Source of the DNA: an uncultured Roseovarius sp. | GTDB taxonomy: Bacteria > Pseudomonadota > Alphaproteobacteria > Rhodobacterales > Rhodobacteraceae | Length of the DNA stretch: 64,000 nt | Assembly: GCA_947499555.1 (NCBI GenBank) | Contig: CANMOU010000001.1 | Location: 868,001-932,000 of the forward strand | Reading direction: 5' to 3' | In this document: piece after piece, positions 1 to 7,376 of the stretch | How positions within the stretch are numbered: position 1 is the first letter of the stretch | Layout of the letters: each line of letters opens with the position of its first letter | Notes under the pieces: model-generated | Database searches by the model: none | What the model saw: only the letters and a program-made list of their open reading frames with translations | Told to the model about the DNA's origin: nothing | Program-made: the position numbers and the translations under genes

Positions 1-1
1 C

Positions 2-703
2 TACCCGGTTATGCCGCATTTCCCGGCCCGCATCATCAAGGATCAGGTGGTGCTCGAAGACTGGATCGCCCGCTATCAGGGCGAGGCCGGTGTCAATCAG
101 GCGCTCTTGCTGGCCGGTGGCGTGGACAAGCCCCATGGGCAATACGACAGTTCCATGCAGCTGATGGAAAGCGGTGCCTTTGACCGTGCCGGTTTCAAAC
201 GGCTGCACGTGGCGGGCCATCCCGAAGGGAACAAGGACATTGATCCTGATGGCAGCATGAAAAACGTCGAAGACGCGCTGCAATGGAAGCAGAAATTCTC
301 AGAGCGCACGGACGCCGAAATGGCGCTCGCGACGCAGTTCGCCTTTGACGCAGACCCGATCATCAAATGGGCCGATGATCTGCGCGCCGCTGGCATCACC
401 CTGCCCGTCCATATCGGCATCGCCGGTCCGGCCAAACTGCAGACGCTGATCAAGTTTGCCATCGCCTGTGGTGTGGGCCCTTCACTCAAGGTTCTGCAGA
501 AGCGCGCGATGGATGTCTCAAAGCTGCTCCTGCCCTATGAGCCCACGGATGTGCTGACCAAACTGGCCGCGCACAAGGCGGCCAATCCAGACTTCAACAT
601 CGAACATGTGCATTTCTTCCCGCTGGGTGGAATCAAGACCAACGCCACCTGGGCGATTGAAAATGGCGGCGCCTCGACCAGGCCGGCCAACACGCAAGGA
701 TAA
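2..703 (+). CDS. methylenetetrahydrofolate reductase-like protein (5' end missing)
   Basis: This is the C-terminal part of a protein of the methylenetetrahydrofolate reductase family, which interconverts 5,10-methylene- and 5-methyl-tetrahydrofolate using a flavin. The reading frame is open to the left window edge, so the true start lies outside and the first visible Met is internal. The family signature LHVAGHPEGN is present, preceded by a LLAGGV segment and followed by the TQFAFD and HIGIAGPA segments of the TIM barrel. The stop is 3 bases before the next gene, the methyltetrahydrofolate:corrinoid methyltransferase, which argues for one transcript. Together they would move methyl groups between a corrinoid protein and the folate pool. 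The family is clear; whether this is the housekeeping MetF or a catabolic relative cannot be decided here. Confidence 0.85.
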   Translation, partial: YPVMPHFPARIIKDQVVLEDWIARYQGEAGVNQALLLAGGVDKPHGQYDSSMQLMESGAFDRAGFKRLHVAGHPEGNKDIDPDGSMKNVEDALQWKQKFSERTDAEMALATQFAFDADPIIKWADDLRAAGITLPVHIGIAGPAKLQTLIKFAIACGVGPSLKVLQKRAMDVSKLLLPYEPTDVLTKLAAHKAANPDFNIEHVHFFPLGGIKTNATWAIENGGASTRPANTQG

Positions 704-706
704 GAC

Positions 707-1771
707 ATGACGCAGACCATCGTCGAAAGCAAAACCAAGACCGCCATCATCGGCTTTGATCAGCCCTTCTGCGTGATCGGAGAACGGATCAACCCCACCG
801 GGCGCAAGAAACTGGCGGCCGAGCTGGAGGCCGGGGATTTCTCAACCGTTGAGGCCGATGCGCTGGCGCAGGTTGCAGCCGGGGCCACAGTTCTTGATGT
901 GAACGCGGGTGTGGTCTACAATTCCAATCCCGATCCCAACCAGACCGAACCGCCGCTCATGCGCAAGATGATTGAGCTGGTTCAGGGTTTGGTCGATGTG
1001 CCGCTTTGCATCGACAGCTCGGTGCCCGGCGCCTTGGAAGCGGGTCTGGAGGCCTGTGAGGGCCGTCCGCTTCTGAACTCGGTCACGGGTGAAGAGGAAC
1101 GGCTCGAATCGATCCTGCCGCTGGTCAAGAAGTACAACGTTCCGGTCGTTGCGATTTCCAACGATGACACCGGCATTTCCGAGGATCCCGACGTGCGCTT
1201 TGCGGTGGCCAAGAAGATCGTCGAGCGTGCCGCCGATTTTGGCATTCCGGCCCATGACATTGTTGTGGACCCGCTGGTCATGCCCGTGGGCGCGATGGGC
1301 ACGGCGGGGTTGCAGGTCTTTACCCTGGTGCGCAAGCTGCGCGAGGAACTGGGCGTGAACACCACTTGCGGTGCGTCCAACATCAGCTTTGGCCTGCCCA
1401 ACCGGCACGGCATCAACAACGCGTTCCTGCCCATGGCGATGGGCGCCGGCATGACCTCGGCCATCATGAACCCCGTGGCCCTGCCGGTGAAAGAGGCCGA
1501 CAAGGCCGCCAAACGCGCCGAGATCGAGGCGGCAGGCATCATTCTGCCCGAGGATATGGATGACGAAACCTTCTGTCAGCTCTTTGGCCTTGGCTCTACC
1601 AAGTCGCGCCCCGGCAAGGAAATGGAAGCCATCCGCGCTGCCAACTTCCTGACCAACAACGACCCGCATGGCGGCGAATGGATCCGGTTCAACAAAGCCC
1701 CTGCCAAACCCGGCGAAGAGGCCGGTGGCCGTGGCGGCCGCGCCGGCGGACGGCGCAGACGCCGCGCATAA
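707..1771 (+). CDS. methyltetrahydrofolate:corrinoid methyltransferase (pterin-binding domain protein, split MetH piece)
   Basis: The 354-residue protein is a pterin-binding TIM barrel of the DHPS/MeTr type. Visible motifs are CVIGERINPTGRKK near the N-terminus, LDVNAG, PLCIDSS, LLNSVTGE, the DPLVMPVG strand and NISFGLPNR. It should carry a methyl group between tetrahydrofolate and the cobalt of a corrinoid protein. It corresponds to the folate-binding module of methionine synthase MetH as a separate protein; its likely partners are the corrinoid protein at 57.3 kb and the homocysteine-binding protein at 54.1 kb. The last 15 residues are Gly/Arg only apart from Ala and end in RRRRRA, a tail that ordinary MeTr proteins lack and that recurs at the end of the 54.1 kb protein. 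It follows the reductase gene by 3 bases and is closed by a terminator. Confidence 0.88.
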   Translation: MTQTIVESKTKTAIIGFDQPFCVIGERINPTGRKKLAAELEAGDFSTVEADALAQVAAGATVLDVNAGVVYNSNPDPNQTEPPLMRKMIELVQGLVDVPLCIDSSVPGALEAGLEACEGRPLLNSVTGEEERLESILPLVKKYNVPVVAISNDDTGISEDPDVRFAVAKKIVERAADFGIPAHDIVVDPLVMPVGAMGTAGLQVFTLVRKLREELGVNTTCGASNISFGLPNRHGINNAFLPMAMGAGMTSAIMNPVALPVKEADKAAKRAEIEAAGIILPEDMDDETFCQLFGLGSTKSRPGKEMEAIRAANFLTNNDPHGGEWIRFNKAPAKPGEEAGGRGGRAGGRRRRRA

Positions 1772-1795
1772 GAAACCGGCATTCGCAATGATCAG

Positions 1796-1820
1796 GCCCC
1801 GGCACCGACCGGGGCTTTTT
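1796..1820 (+). terminator. rho-independent terminator after the folate methyltransferase
   Basis: A 7-bp GC stem (1796-1802 with 1809-1815) has a 6-base loop and is followed directly by five T. It lies 25 bases after the stop codon of the methyltransferase gene. Confidence 0.85.
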
Positions 1821-2147
1821 CTTGTGCAGTTCCCAAAGTTATTCCCGTCTCAGAGATCAAGAGCCGTCGCAGCACGTGCGCCACAAAATGGGCCAATTTG
1901 GCATGCTAAGCTGCTGAAGATCACAAGATTTCGAGAGAACCGATGTGCCTGTTGCAGCAAGATACCAAGGCGACAAGACCCGAATTGCATCGTCGTCCTC
2001 GTCCTGCAGGTCCGGTCAATGCAAGGCCAACGCCGCTCCAACAGCATCCAAAAGAAATTTCCAGCAAGATTTGTGCCCGGTGATTTCACCGGTTTGACCA
2101 GTTTCGGAGGCATTCAAACGTAATAATATTCAAGGAGGAAATTGAAC
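1821..2147. other. intergenic region before the low-GC orphan gene
   Basis: About 330 bases follow the terminator. Open frames here on either strand have no recognisable family and unfavourable codon use, so I call no gene. A strong ribosome binding site (AAGGAGGA, 2132-2139) at its right end belongs to the next gene. The leader is AT-richer than the coding DNA to the left. No riboswitch fold was recognised. Confidence 0.5.
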
Positions 2148-3272
2148 ATGCGCGAGTATCACATTCCAAAACAAGAGCTCAAAGTTGTTCCGGGTGTTTC
2201 AATCGTTTTCAAAGGAACGGTTAAAGTGGATTTTCCCAAGGCCCGGATAGAAATCCCCACTCATGTCTCAGGGTGCAAGGATTATACCTATCGCATCTCT
2301 CTCGATCCGACTTCCGGCAAATGGAGCGGCCAGGACACGCATAAGTGGACGCTTGCAAGTTACGAGGTTGCCGTGAGATTGAGCATTGATCCCCAAGCGC
2401 CGCGTTACGTTCAGGCCGAAGTGATCCACCCCACCAAGAACAAACCCAAGCGGCTATGGCACGACAAGTTTGACATCTTCGATCCGTATAAAGAGCGGAA
2501 AGTCGAGATGTTCGCGCAGGGCGCATTCATTGAACCCATCAAATCCAATGCCGATCATACTTATGCGGTTGGCTATGACGACGCGGGCAAGCGAAACTAC
2601 CTTTGGCCCTGCGGTGGCGATCACGACCAGAACCAGCGCTCCATCGGGCACGGCATGGCATTTCAGCCCGAATGCGACTGCCTTTCGCAAACCCGAACCG
2701 ACCCGCTGACGAAAGGATTGGCTGGAATAAGATATGGTCTGGATGGCGTCTGCCATCAGGCAACCAACAGGATCATGTGCACAGCTGGTTTGGAAGTCAA
2801 CGACGCCCTGGGCTACAAAAGCAAAGGCTGGAAATACCTCACCTACACATTGTACGGGCGGTTGGGTCTCAAGGCGCGTGATGGGCTTGGAGCCAAGAAA
2901 TGGAAGAGCATCTGCAAGGGGTGCCTTACTAAAAGCTATCCCTATTGCTCCGAGGAAACCGAATTGCTTTTCTCTGCAGATGAACATCCCGACCTGACAC
3001 AAGCCCATATCGACGCGCATCAAGAGCACATCATTGAGCTTCGCGACACTCTTCTGGACACCTACAAGAAACTTGCCGCCGGAACGCTCTCGGCCCGCGA
3101 CTATGCCGAAAACGCCAATAGCTCAATCAACGCGCACAAGTCCAAAATGCGAGAGGTCTTGGGCGATGCGTTACATGTTGATCTGTTTGAAGATATCGCT
3201 GCGGTCGACGTTACAGTGGTTGAACCCGCCATTGCCGAAACGGTCTTTGCAGATGACCCGAGTTACCCCTAG
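2148..3272 (+). CDS. orphan protein with DGVCHQ motif, unknown function
   Basis: A 374-residue protein that I do not recognise. The ATG at 2148 sits 8 bases after a perfect AAGGAGGA; a TTG six bases upstream is less likely. The middle contains several Cys and His: CGGDHDQ near residue 155, IGHG followed by PECDC, YGLDGVCHQATNR near 200-210, and CKGCLTKSYPYC near 255-265. The Cys-His pair in DGVCHQ and the neighbouring His could be a papain-like or transferase-like active centre, or the cysteines could bind metal. The last 90 residues look helical and charged. There is no signal peptide or membrane segment. GC content is clearly below that of both neighbours, and the gene stands alone between two terminators, both suggesting acquisition by transfer. 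Confidence 0.7.
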   Translation: MREYHIPKQELKVVPGVSIVFKGTVKVDFPKARIEIPTHVSGCKDYTYRISLDPTSGKWSGQDTHKWTLASYEVAVRLSIDPQAPRYVQAEVIHPTKNKPKRLWHDKFDIFDPYKERKVEMFAQGAFIEPIKSNADHTYAVGYDDAGKRNYLWPCGGDHDQNQRSIGHGMAFQPECDCLSQTRTDPLTKGLAGIRYGLDGVCHQATNRIMCTAGLEVNDALGYKSKGWKYLTYTLYGRLGLKARDGLGAKKWKSICKGCLTKSYPYCSEETELLFSADEHPDLTQAHIDAHQEHIIELRDTLLDTYKKLAAGTLSARDYAENANSSINAHKSKMREVLGDALHVDLFEDIAAVDVTVVEPAIAETVFADDPSYP

Positions 3273-3324
3273 GACGCGGGGCCCGCACATTGCCGACCTC
3301 TGGCCGGATCTCCCAAAAAGCAAA

Positions 3325-3350
3325 AGCCCCGGTGTGATCCGGGGCTCTTT
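3325..3350 (+). terminator. terminator after the orphan gene
   Basis: An 8-bp stem AGCCCCGG/CCGGGGCT (3325-3332 with 3339-3346) with a 6-base loop is followed by TCTTT. It is 52 bases after the orphan stop. An AAAAG run on the left side means it may also end leftward transcription from the small gene at 3558. Confidence 0.75.
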
Positions 3351-3399
3351 ACACGCGGGGTCGGGTTATGTGCGCCAAGGGCGCTTGCCCCGGCAGGTG

Positions 3400-3558
3400 C
3401 TACATCATGAAGCCCATCACATAGACGCCCGAAGTCATGAAAACGATGCCACTGACGTAATCAGTCATCTTCAAGGGCGCTTTTGGTTTTTTGGGGTTCA
3501 TGGTCCATTCGGTCCATTTCTTCTGTTCGTCGACAGGTTCTTCGTCATCCCAGTACAT
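3400..3558 (-). CDS. small single-span membrane protein, unknown
   Basis: A 52-residue protein beginning MYWDDEEPVDE. The start at 3558 is supported by a GAAAGG ribosome binding site 8 bases upstream; a start 9 codons earlier has no such site. The N-terminal half is charged (acidic, then KKPKAPLK) and the last 22 residues form one hydrophobic stretch rich in Met, Val and Gly, consistent with a C-terminal membrane anchor. Function unknown. Small tail-anchored proteins of this shape occur as accessory subunits of respiratory complexes, but nothing here ties it to one. Confidence 0.6.
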   Translation of the reverse strand: MYWDDEEPVDEQKKWTEWTMNPKKPKAPLKMTDYVSGIVFMTSGVYVMGFMM

Positions 3559-3775
3559 CGTAACAGCCTTTCTCAGTGCCCCCACCGAGAATGCGTACTG
3601 AGCACTGAGAATGTGACGAAATTATGGCAACCGTGGCGGCGCTGCGTCGAAAGCCCGTAAAAACCGGTGCATTTACCTACAAACTGGAATTAATCTTAGT
3701 GCTTCTGGCGCACTATTCGCGAAACCGAAACCGCCTGCCGATTCGTTCTGCATCGGGATTGCCACTTGTGCGGCT

Positions 3776-4378
3776 CTAGACCAGCCCGATGTCCCGGGCG
3801 CGCATGGCCGCATGCGTCCGGTTTTTCGCCGAAAGCTTTCGCGACAGCGTCTTGACGTGCAATTTGACGGTCACTTCCTCTATTTTCAGATCGCGGGCAA
3901 TTTCCTTGTTAAGCTTGCCCGCAGCCACCCCCCGGAGCACATCGAACTCGCGCGGCGTGAGTTGCACTTCCTCTCCCATGTCATCCGTTTCCAGAAAGGC
4001 TTGGGGCACAAAAATCTCTCCGTTCAACATGAGCCACAAGGCAGCGACGACGTCCTTTGAACTGAGCGTCTTGGGCAGAAAACCGGCAGCTCCCGCCTCT
4101 AGAGCCTGCCGTGCGACTTTGGGCGGCGCGGAACCGGACAGGATCGCAACCGGGCAGTCACATGCAGCGCGCATGATCTTTAACCCACCCAGCCCGATGG
4201 GTCCCGGCAGCGTGTAATCCAAGAGGATCAGATCGAAAGGTCCATTTTCGGCGACCACGCGAAGGGCATCGTCATGGCTGCGGGCCTCAAATACGTCAAA
4301 TCCCTTTTGCCTGCGCAAAAGGTCGGTGAGCGCCTCGCGCATCACATCTTGATCGTCGGCAAAAAGAAGTTTTGCCAC
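3776..4378 (-). CDS. NarL/LuxR-type response regulator
   Basis: The 200-residue protein has an N-terminal receiver domain (DD at residues 8-9, phospho-acceptor Asp in the LILLDYTLPGP strand, Thr/Ser at LSGS, Lys in LPK) and a C-terminal LuxR helix-turn-helix (LTPREFDVLRGVAAGKLNKEIA, then VTVKLHVKTLSRKL). It should be a DNA-binding regulator activated by phosphorylation. The start is GTG with a GGAGG 4 bases upstream. No histidine kinase is adjacent, so it is an orphan regulator, and its target cannot be inferred from neighbours. Confidence 0.85.
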   Translation of the reverse strand: MAKLLFADDQDVMREALTDLLRRQKGFDVFEARSHDDALRVVAENGPFDLILLDYTLPGPIGLGGLKIMRAACDCPVAILSGSAPPKVARQALEAGAAGFLPKTLSSKDVVAALWLMLNGEIFVPQAFLETDDMGEEVQLTPREFDVLRGVAAGKLNKEIARDLKIEEVTVKLHVKTLSRKLSAKNRTHAAMRARDIGLV

Positions 4379-4719
4379 GTCGCCTCCATCAGGCCCCGCT
4401 CACCAGTTGCTGTCGTAGAGAGTTCTCGCCAAGTTTATAGGCCTCTCTTCTGGTGGCACAATGCCGACAAGCCGGATTTCAGATCTTGAAGCTGGATCGC
4501 CTGTTTTCCGGCGAGAATTTGTGCAGCTTTGGAAACAAAGCAGACCTAAGGACTGATTGTTTCTCACATGATCGGCCAGCAGCCTGGTGTCTTGGTGCTC
4601 TGCACCGGACAGAGGCGGTTGATTCCCACGGGCGCGGACACCTGAGAATCAGAGCCAGGCTTTACTTTCGAAAAAATCTTATGTTTCATTCGTCTGGTTC
4701 AAAAATATGTCTGATCGCA
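4379..4719. other. intergenic region between divergent regulators
   Basis: This 341-bp stretch separates the leftward response regulator from the rightward LysR gene. The LysR frame stays open through much of it, but the predicted extension (from 4453) has no family similarity and LysR proteins do not carry such a leader. It presumably holds the two divergent promoters; I could not place a convincing -35/-10 pair. Confidence 0.45.
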
Positions 4720-5700
4720 ATGAAACCATCGGAACTCAGCCTGAAGGCGCTCGAAGTCTTTTTGCTCACTGCGCAGACCGGCTCTGTGCAATCCGCAGCA
4801 CAGGATGCCGGACTGTCGGTCAGCACGGTCTCTCACCATCTCAAATCACTTGAAACCGTATTAGGCACGCAACTTCTCGATCACAGCCGCCGCCCCCTGC
4901 GGGTGACACCGGCCGGAGCTGTTTTTCAGCGCGATATAGATGCTGCGTTGCGGCTTATCCGAAAGGCCCAGGCCGAGGTTCAAGCCGGTTCAGTCGGCGA
5001 AACCCGGTCGCTGGCGCTGGCGCTGATCGAGGATTTTGACAGCGACATCGCCCCGGAACTGGCACGTCATTTGACAACGGCGATGCCCAAATGCCGCTTC
5101 CGGCACCTCTCACGCCCCAGTCACGAGATTTTCGAGTTACTGCGCAGCCAGGACATCGAAATCGGTCTTGCCGCCCGACCGCAATCCGTACCGGACAACC
5201 TGATCGAACACCCGTTGCTGCGCGACCCATATGTGCTTGTCGTACCGGCCAATCAGGATATCCGCGAAGATCGCCTGATTGCCGGGCAGACCGATCTTCC
5301 GTTTCTGCGTTATTCCTCGAACCAGATCATGGCGCGCCAAATCGAGCAGCAACTGCGCCGTCTGGGCCGCAACCTGCCCAGCCAGTATGAGTTTGAGAGC
5401 ACGCAAACCCTGCTAAGGCTGGTTGCCGAAGGCGCAGGCTGGACGATCACCACGCCGATGAATTACCTGCGAGCTCAACGGTTTCACCGGCAGGTACGTT
5501 TGGCCGCCTTCCCTGACAAGGGCTTTGCGCGCACCATATCGCTTTTTGCCACCGATCTGGCAGACCCGGTCGTCGTGCGAACCGTCACGGAAATCCTGCG
5601 GCGACTGATTGAGACGCGCGCCGTGCACCGAGTGACAGAGGCCGCCCCCTGGCTAGAGCACGCTTTCCGCCTTTTGCCGGTCAGTCATGATGGATCCTGA
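4720..5700 (+). CDS. LysR-family transcriptional regulator
   Basis: A 326-residue LysR regulator. Residues 5-65 form the winged helix-turn-helix (LKALEVFLLTAQTGSVQSAA, then STVSHHLKSLE), and the rest is the two-lobed effector-binding domain. The ATG at 4720 gives the normal family arrangement; an in-frame ATG at 4681 would add 13 residues. It converges on the MttB-family gene, and the two coding regions overlap tail to tail by 20 bp. The neighbouring methylated-amine genes are the obvious candidate targets, with a quaternary amine or its breakdown product as inducer, but that is inference from position. Confidence 0.87.
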   Translation: MKPSELSLKALEVFLLTAQTGSVQSAAQDAGLSVSTVSHHLKSLETVLGTQLLDHSRRPLRVTPAGAVFQRDIDAALRLIRKAQAEVQAGSVGETRSLALALIEDFDSDIAPELARHLTTAMPKCRFRHLSRPSHEIFELLRSQDIEIGLAARPQSVPDNLIEHPLLRDPYVLVVPANQDIREDRLIAGQTDLPFLRYSSNQIMARQIEQQLRRLGRNLPSQYEFESTQTLLRLVAEGAGWTITTPMNYLRAQRFHRQVRLAAFPDKGFARTISLFATDLADPVVVRTVTEILRRLIETRAVHRVTEAAPWLEHAFRLLPVSHDGS

Positions 5701-7213
5701 AGCGCCCACGGATGGCTGCGTCCTGTTCCGCCGAAAGATAGGTCGGCTTGTGTGTCGCGAGCACCTCGCGGGCCTTGTCACGCGCCACGCTCCACGCATC
5801 CGGCGCGCCTTTTTCGGCCCAGGTACGTGGCATGTCGCGATCCGCCAGCTTGGGATAGACGTAATCGCGTTCCATCGCCTCAAAGGTCTGCGCCCCGCCA
5901 AGGAAATGCCCTTCGCCCAACACCGCCTCACAGATTGCCTCAAACCCCAGGTTTGCGTCGGTCACTTCAACACCGCGCAGGGCGCGGTAGGTGGCCGCAT
6001 GCATTTCGTCATCCAAGATAAACGCCTCGAAACTCACACCCAGAAGAGAGGCGGTCATGCCCGAACTTTCATAGATCAGATTCCCGCCTGCCAATGCTGC
6101 GGCCAGTGACGTGATCCCCTTCTCTGCCCCATATTGCGCATCAATTGCCTTGGCATCGCTCATTGAGGCGGCCACACCGCTGGGCAGGCCAAGCCAGTTC
6201 GACAATTGCGCCGAGGCTGCGTTGAGCACCGCAATCTCGCCACCGCCCCCGGCAAAGGCCCCTGTCCGCAGATCGATCACCAAAGGCCAGTTGGAAAAGA
6301 TCATCGGATGGCCCGGTTTGATGACATGCACCATCACCAGGCTGGCCAGTGTCTCAGATAGCGACTGCGCCAGAAAACCGGCCAGCGTCGCCGGCGCTGT
6401 CGCCCCCGCCTGTGCCGCAGTGATAAGCGACACGGGGATATTGTGCGCGAGGCACTCAAACGTGACATCCACGGCATCTTCGCCAAAGCGCATGGGGCTG
6501 ATCACCGGGCTGATATGCGCCTTGAGCCAAGGCCGCTTCGCAAATTCGCCCGGCCCTCCCGAAGCGATGTCGAACATGTCGACAATCGGCGCGACATGTT
6601 CGGCCAGCGTAAAGGCCGTTGCCACCGGCTTGGTTGTGTTCCTGATCAGTGCATAGGCCGTGTTCACATCCAGATCCCACGGGTCTTCCATATCGGTGGC
6701 AATGCAGCAGCGCGTGAACCAGCTCACATTGGTCAGTGTGTCTTGCAGCCGGGTGAAATTGTGCAGATCCTCTAGCGTCGAGGGCCGGTAGAGCCCGGTT
6801 TCCAGATCAAGCGTCTGCACCGCCGCGCCACCGGTGCCGAAATGCACGGATTTACCGCCTACCGTAATACTTCGCGCCGGATCACGACCCTGAAAGGTAA
6901 AACTCTTCGCCGCCGACGCGATGGCTGCCTTGACCAAAGAGGTTGGCAAAGACACACGGTCATGCGCCAGATTGCGTGCGCCGTGTTGAAGAAAAAGATC
7001 CGCCAGACGACCCGGCACCTCGCCCACACCCAGATCTTCGAGCAAGCGCAGAGCCGTGTCGAAAATTTGCTGCATATCGGTGTCAGACAGCGGCTTGTAC
7101 TGACCTCCTATTTGACCGGGCGGAGCAGGATTAACCGCAGGAGGCGCCGCCGCCTTGGCCAGGCGTTCACGCCGACCTGAGCGGCGTGGAGATGTACCGG
7201 CCTTTTGCGTCAC
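5681..7213 (-). CDS. MttB-superfamily (non-pyrrolysine) methyltransferase
   Basis: A 510-residue protein of the trimethylamine methyltransferase (MttB) superfamily, which transfers a methyl group from a quaternary or tertiary amine to a corrinoid protein. The frame is uninterrupted, with no in-frame amber codon, so it belongs to the non-pyrrolysine branch (members known to use glycine betaine, proline betaine or carnitine). GTG at 7213 is preferred because GGGAGA lies just upstream; the frame extends 18 codons further without a ribosome binding site. The N-terminus is basic (SPRRSGRRERLAK) before the family starts at about residue 30. It is divergent from the dimethylglycine dehydrogenase-like gene, which suggests glycine betaine as substrate (product dimethylglycine). 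The methyl acceptor may be the corrinoid protein at 57.3 kb. Confidence 0.85.
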   Translation of the reverse strand: MTQKAGTSPRRSGRRERLAKAAAPPAVNPAPPGQIGGQYKPLSDTDMQQIFDTALRLLEDLGVGEVPGRLADLFLQHGARNLAHDRVSLPTSLVKAAIASAAKSFTFQGRDPARSITVGGKSVHFGTGGAAVQTLDLETGLYRPSTLEDLHNFTRLQDTLTNVSWFTRCCIATDMEDPWDLDVNTAYALIRNTTKPVATAFTLAEHVAPIVDMFDIASGGPGEFAKRPWLKAHISPVISPMRFGEDAVDVTFECLAHNIPVSLITAAQAGATAPATLAGFLAQSLSETLASLVMVHVIKPGHPMIFSNWPLVIDLRTGAFAGGGGEIAVLNAASAQLSNWLGLPSGVAASMSDAKAIDAQYGAEKGITSLAAALAGGNLIYESSGMTASLLGVSFEAFILDDEMHAATYRALRGVEVTDANLGFEAICEAVLGEGHFLGGAQTFEAMERDYVYPKLADRDMPRTWAEKGAPDAWSVARDKAREVLATHKPTYLSAEQDAAIRGRFRIHHD

Positions 7214-7376
7214 ATGGCTTCTCCCGCTTTGCAGAAATATCGAGCGGCATCCGGGTGTTTTGAGCAAGCAATTTCATGGCTCAACGATGAAATAGAAACT
7301 CATTTTCGATTTTTTCAAAAGACAAACACATAGCATTGACGCATGCTCTGATTTTTAGCCCTTTGGGAGGATCCAG

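Noticed and set aside
842-1669. Long minus-strand frame opposite the folate methyltransferase
   Set aside because: It is a codon-bias shadow of a clearly recognised gene; the protein is His/Gln-rich with no family.
5681-7213. Pyrrolysine-type trimethylamine methyltransferase
   Set aside because: The MttB-family frame has no in-frame TAG, so it is the non-pyrrolysine branch.
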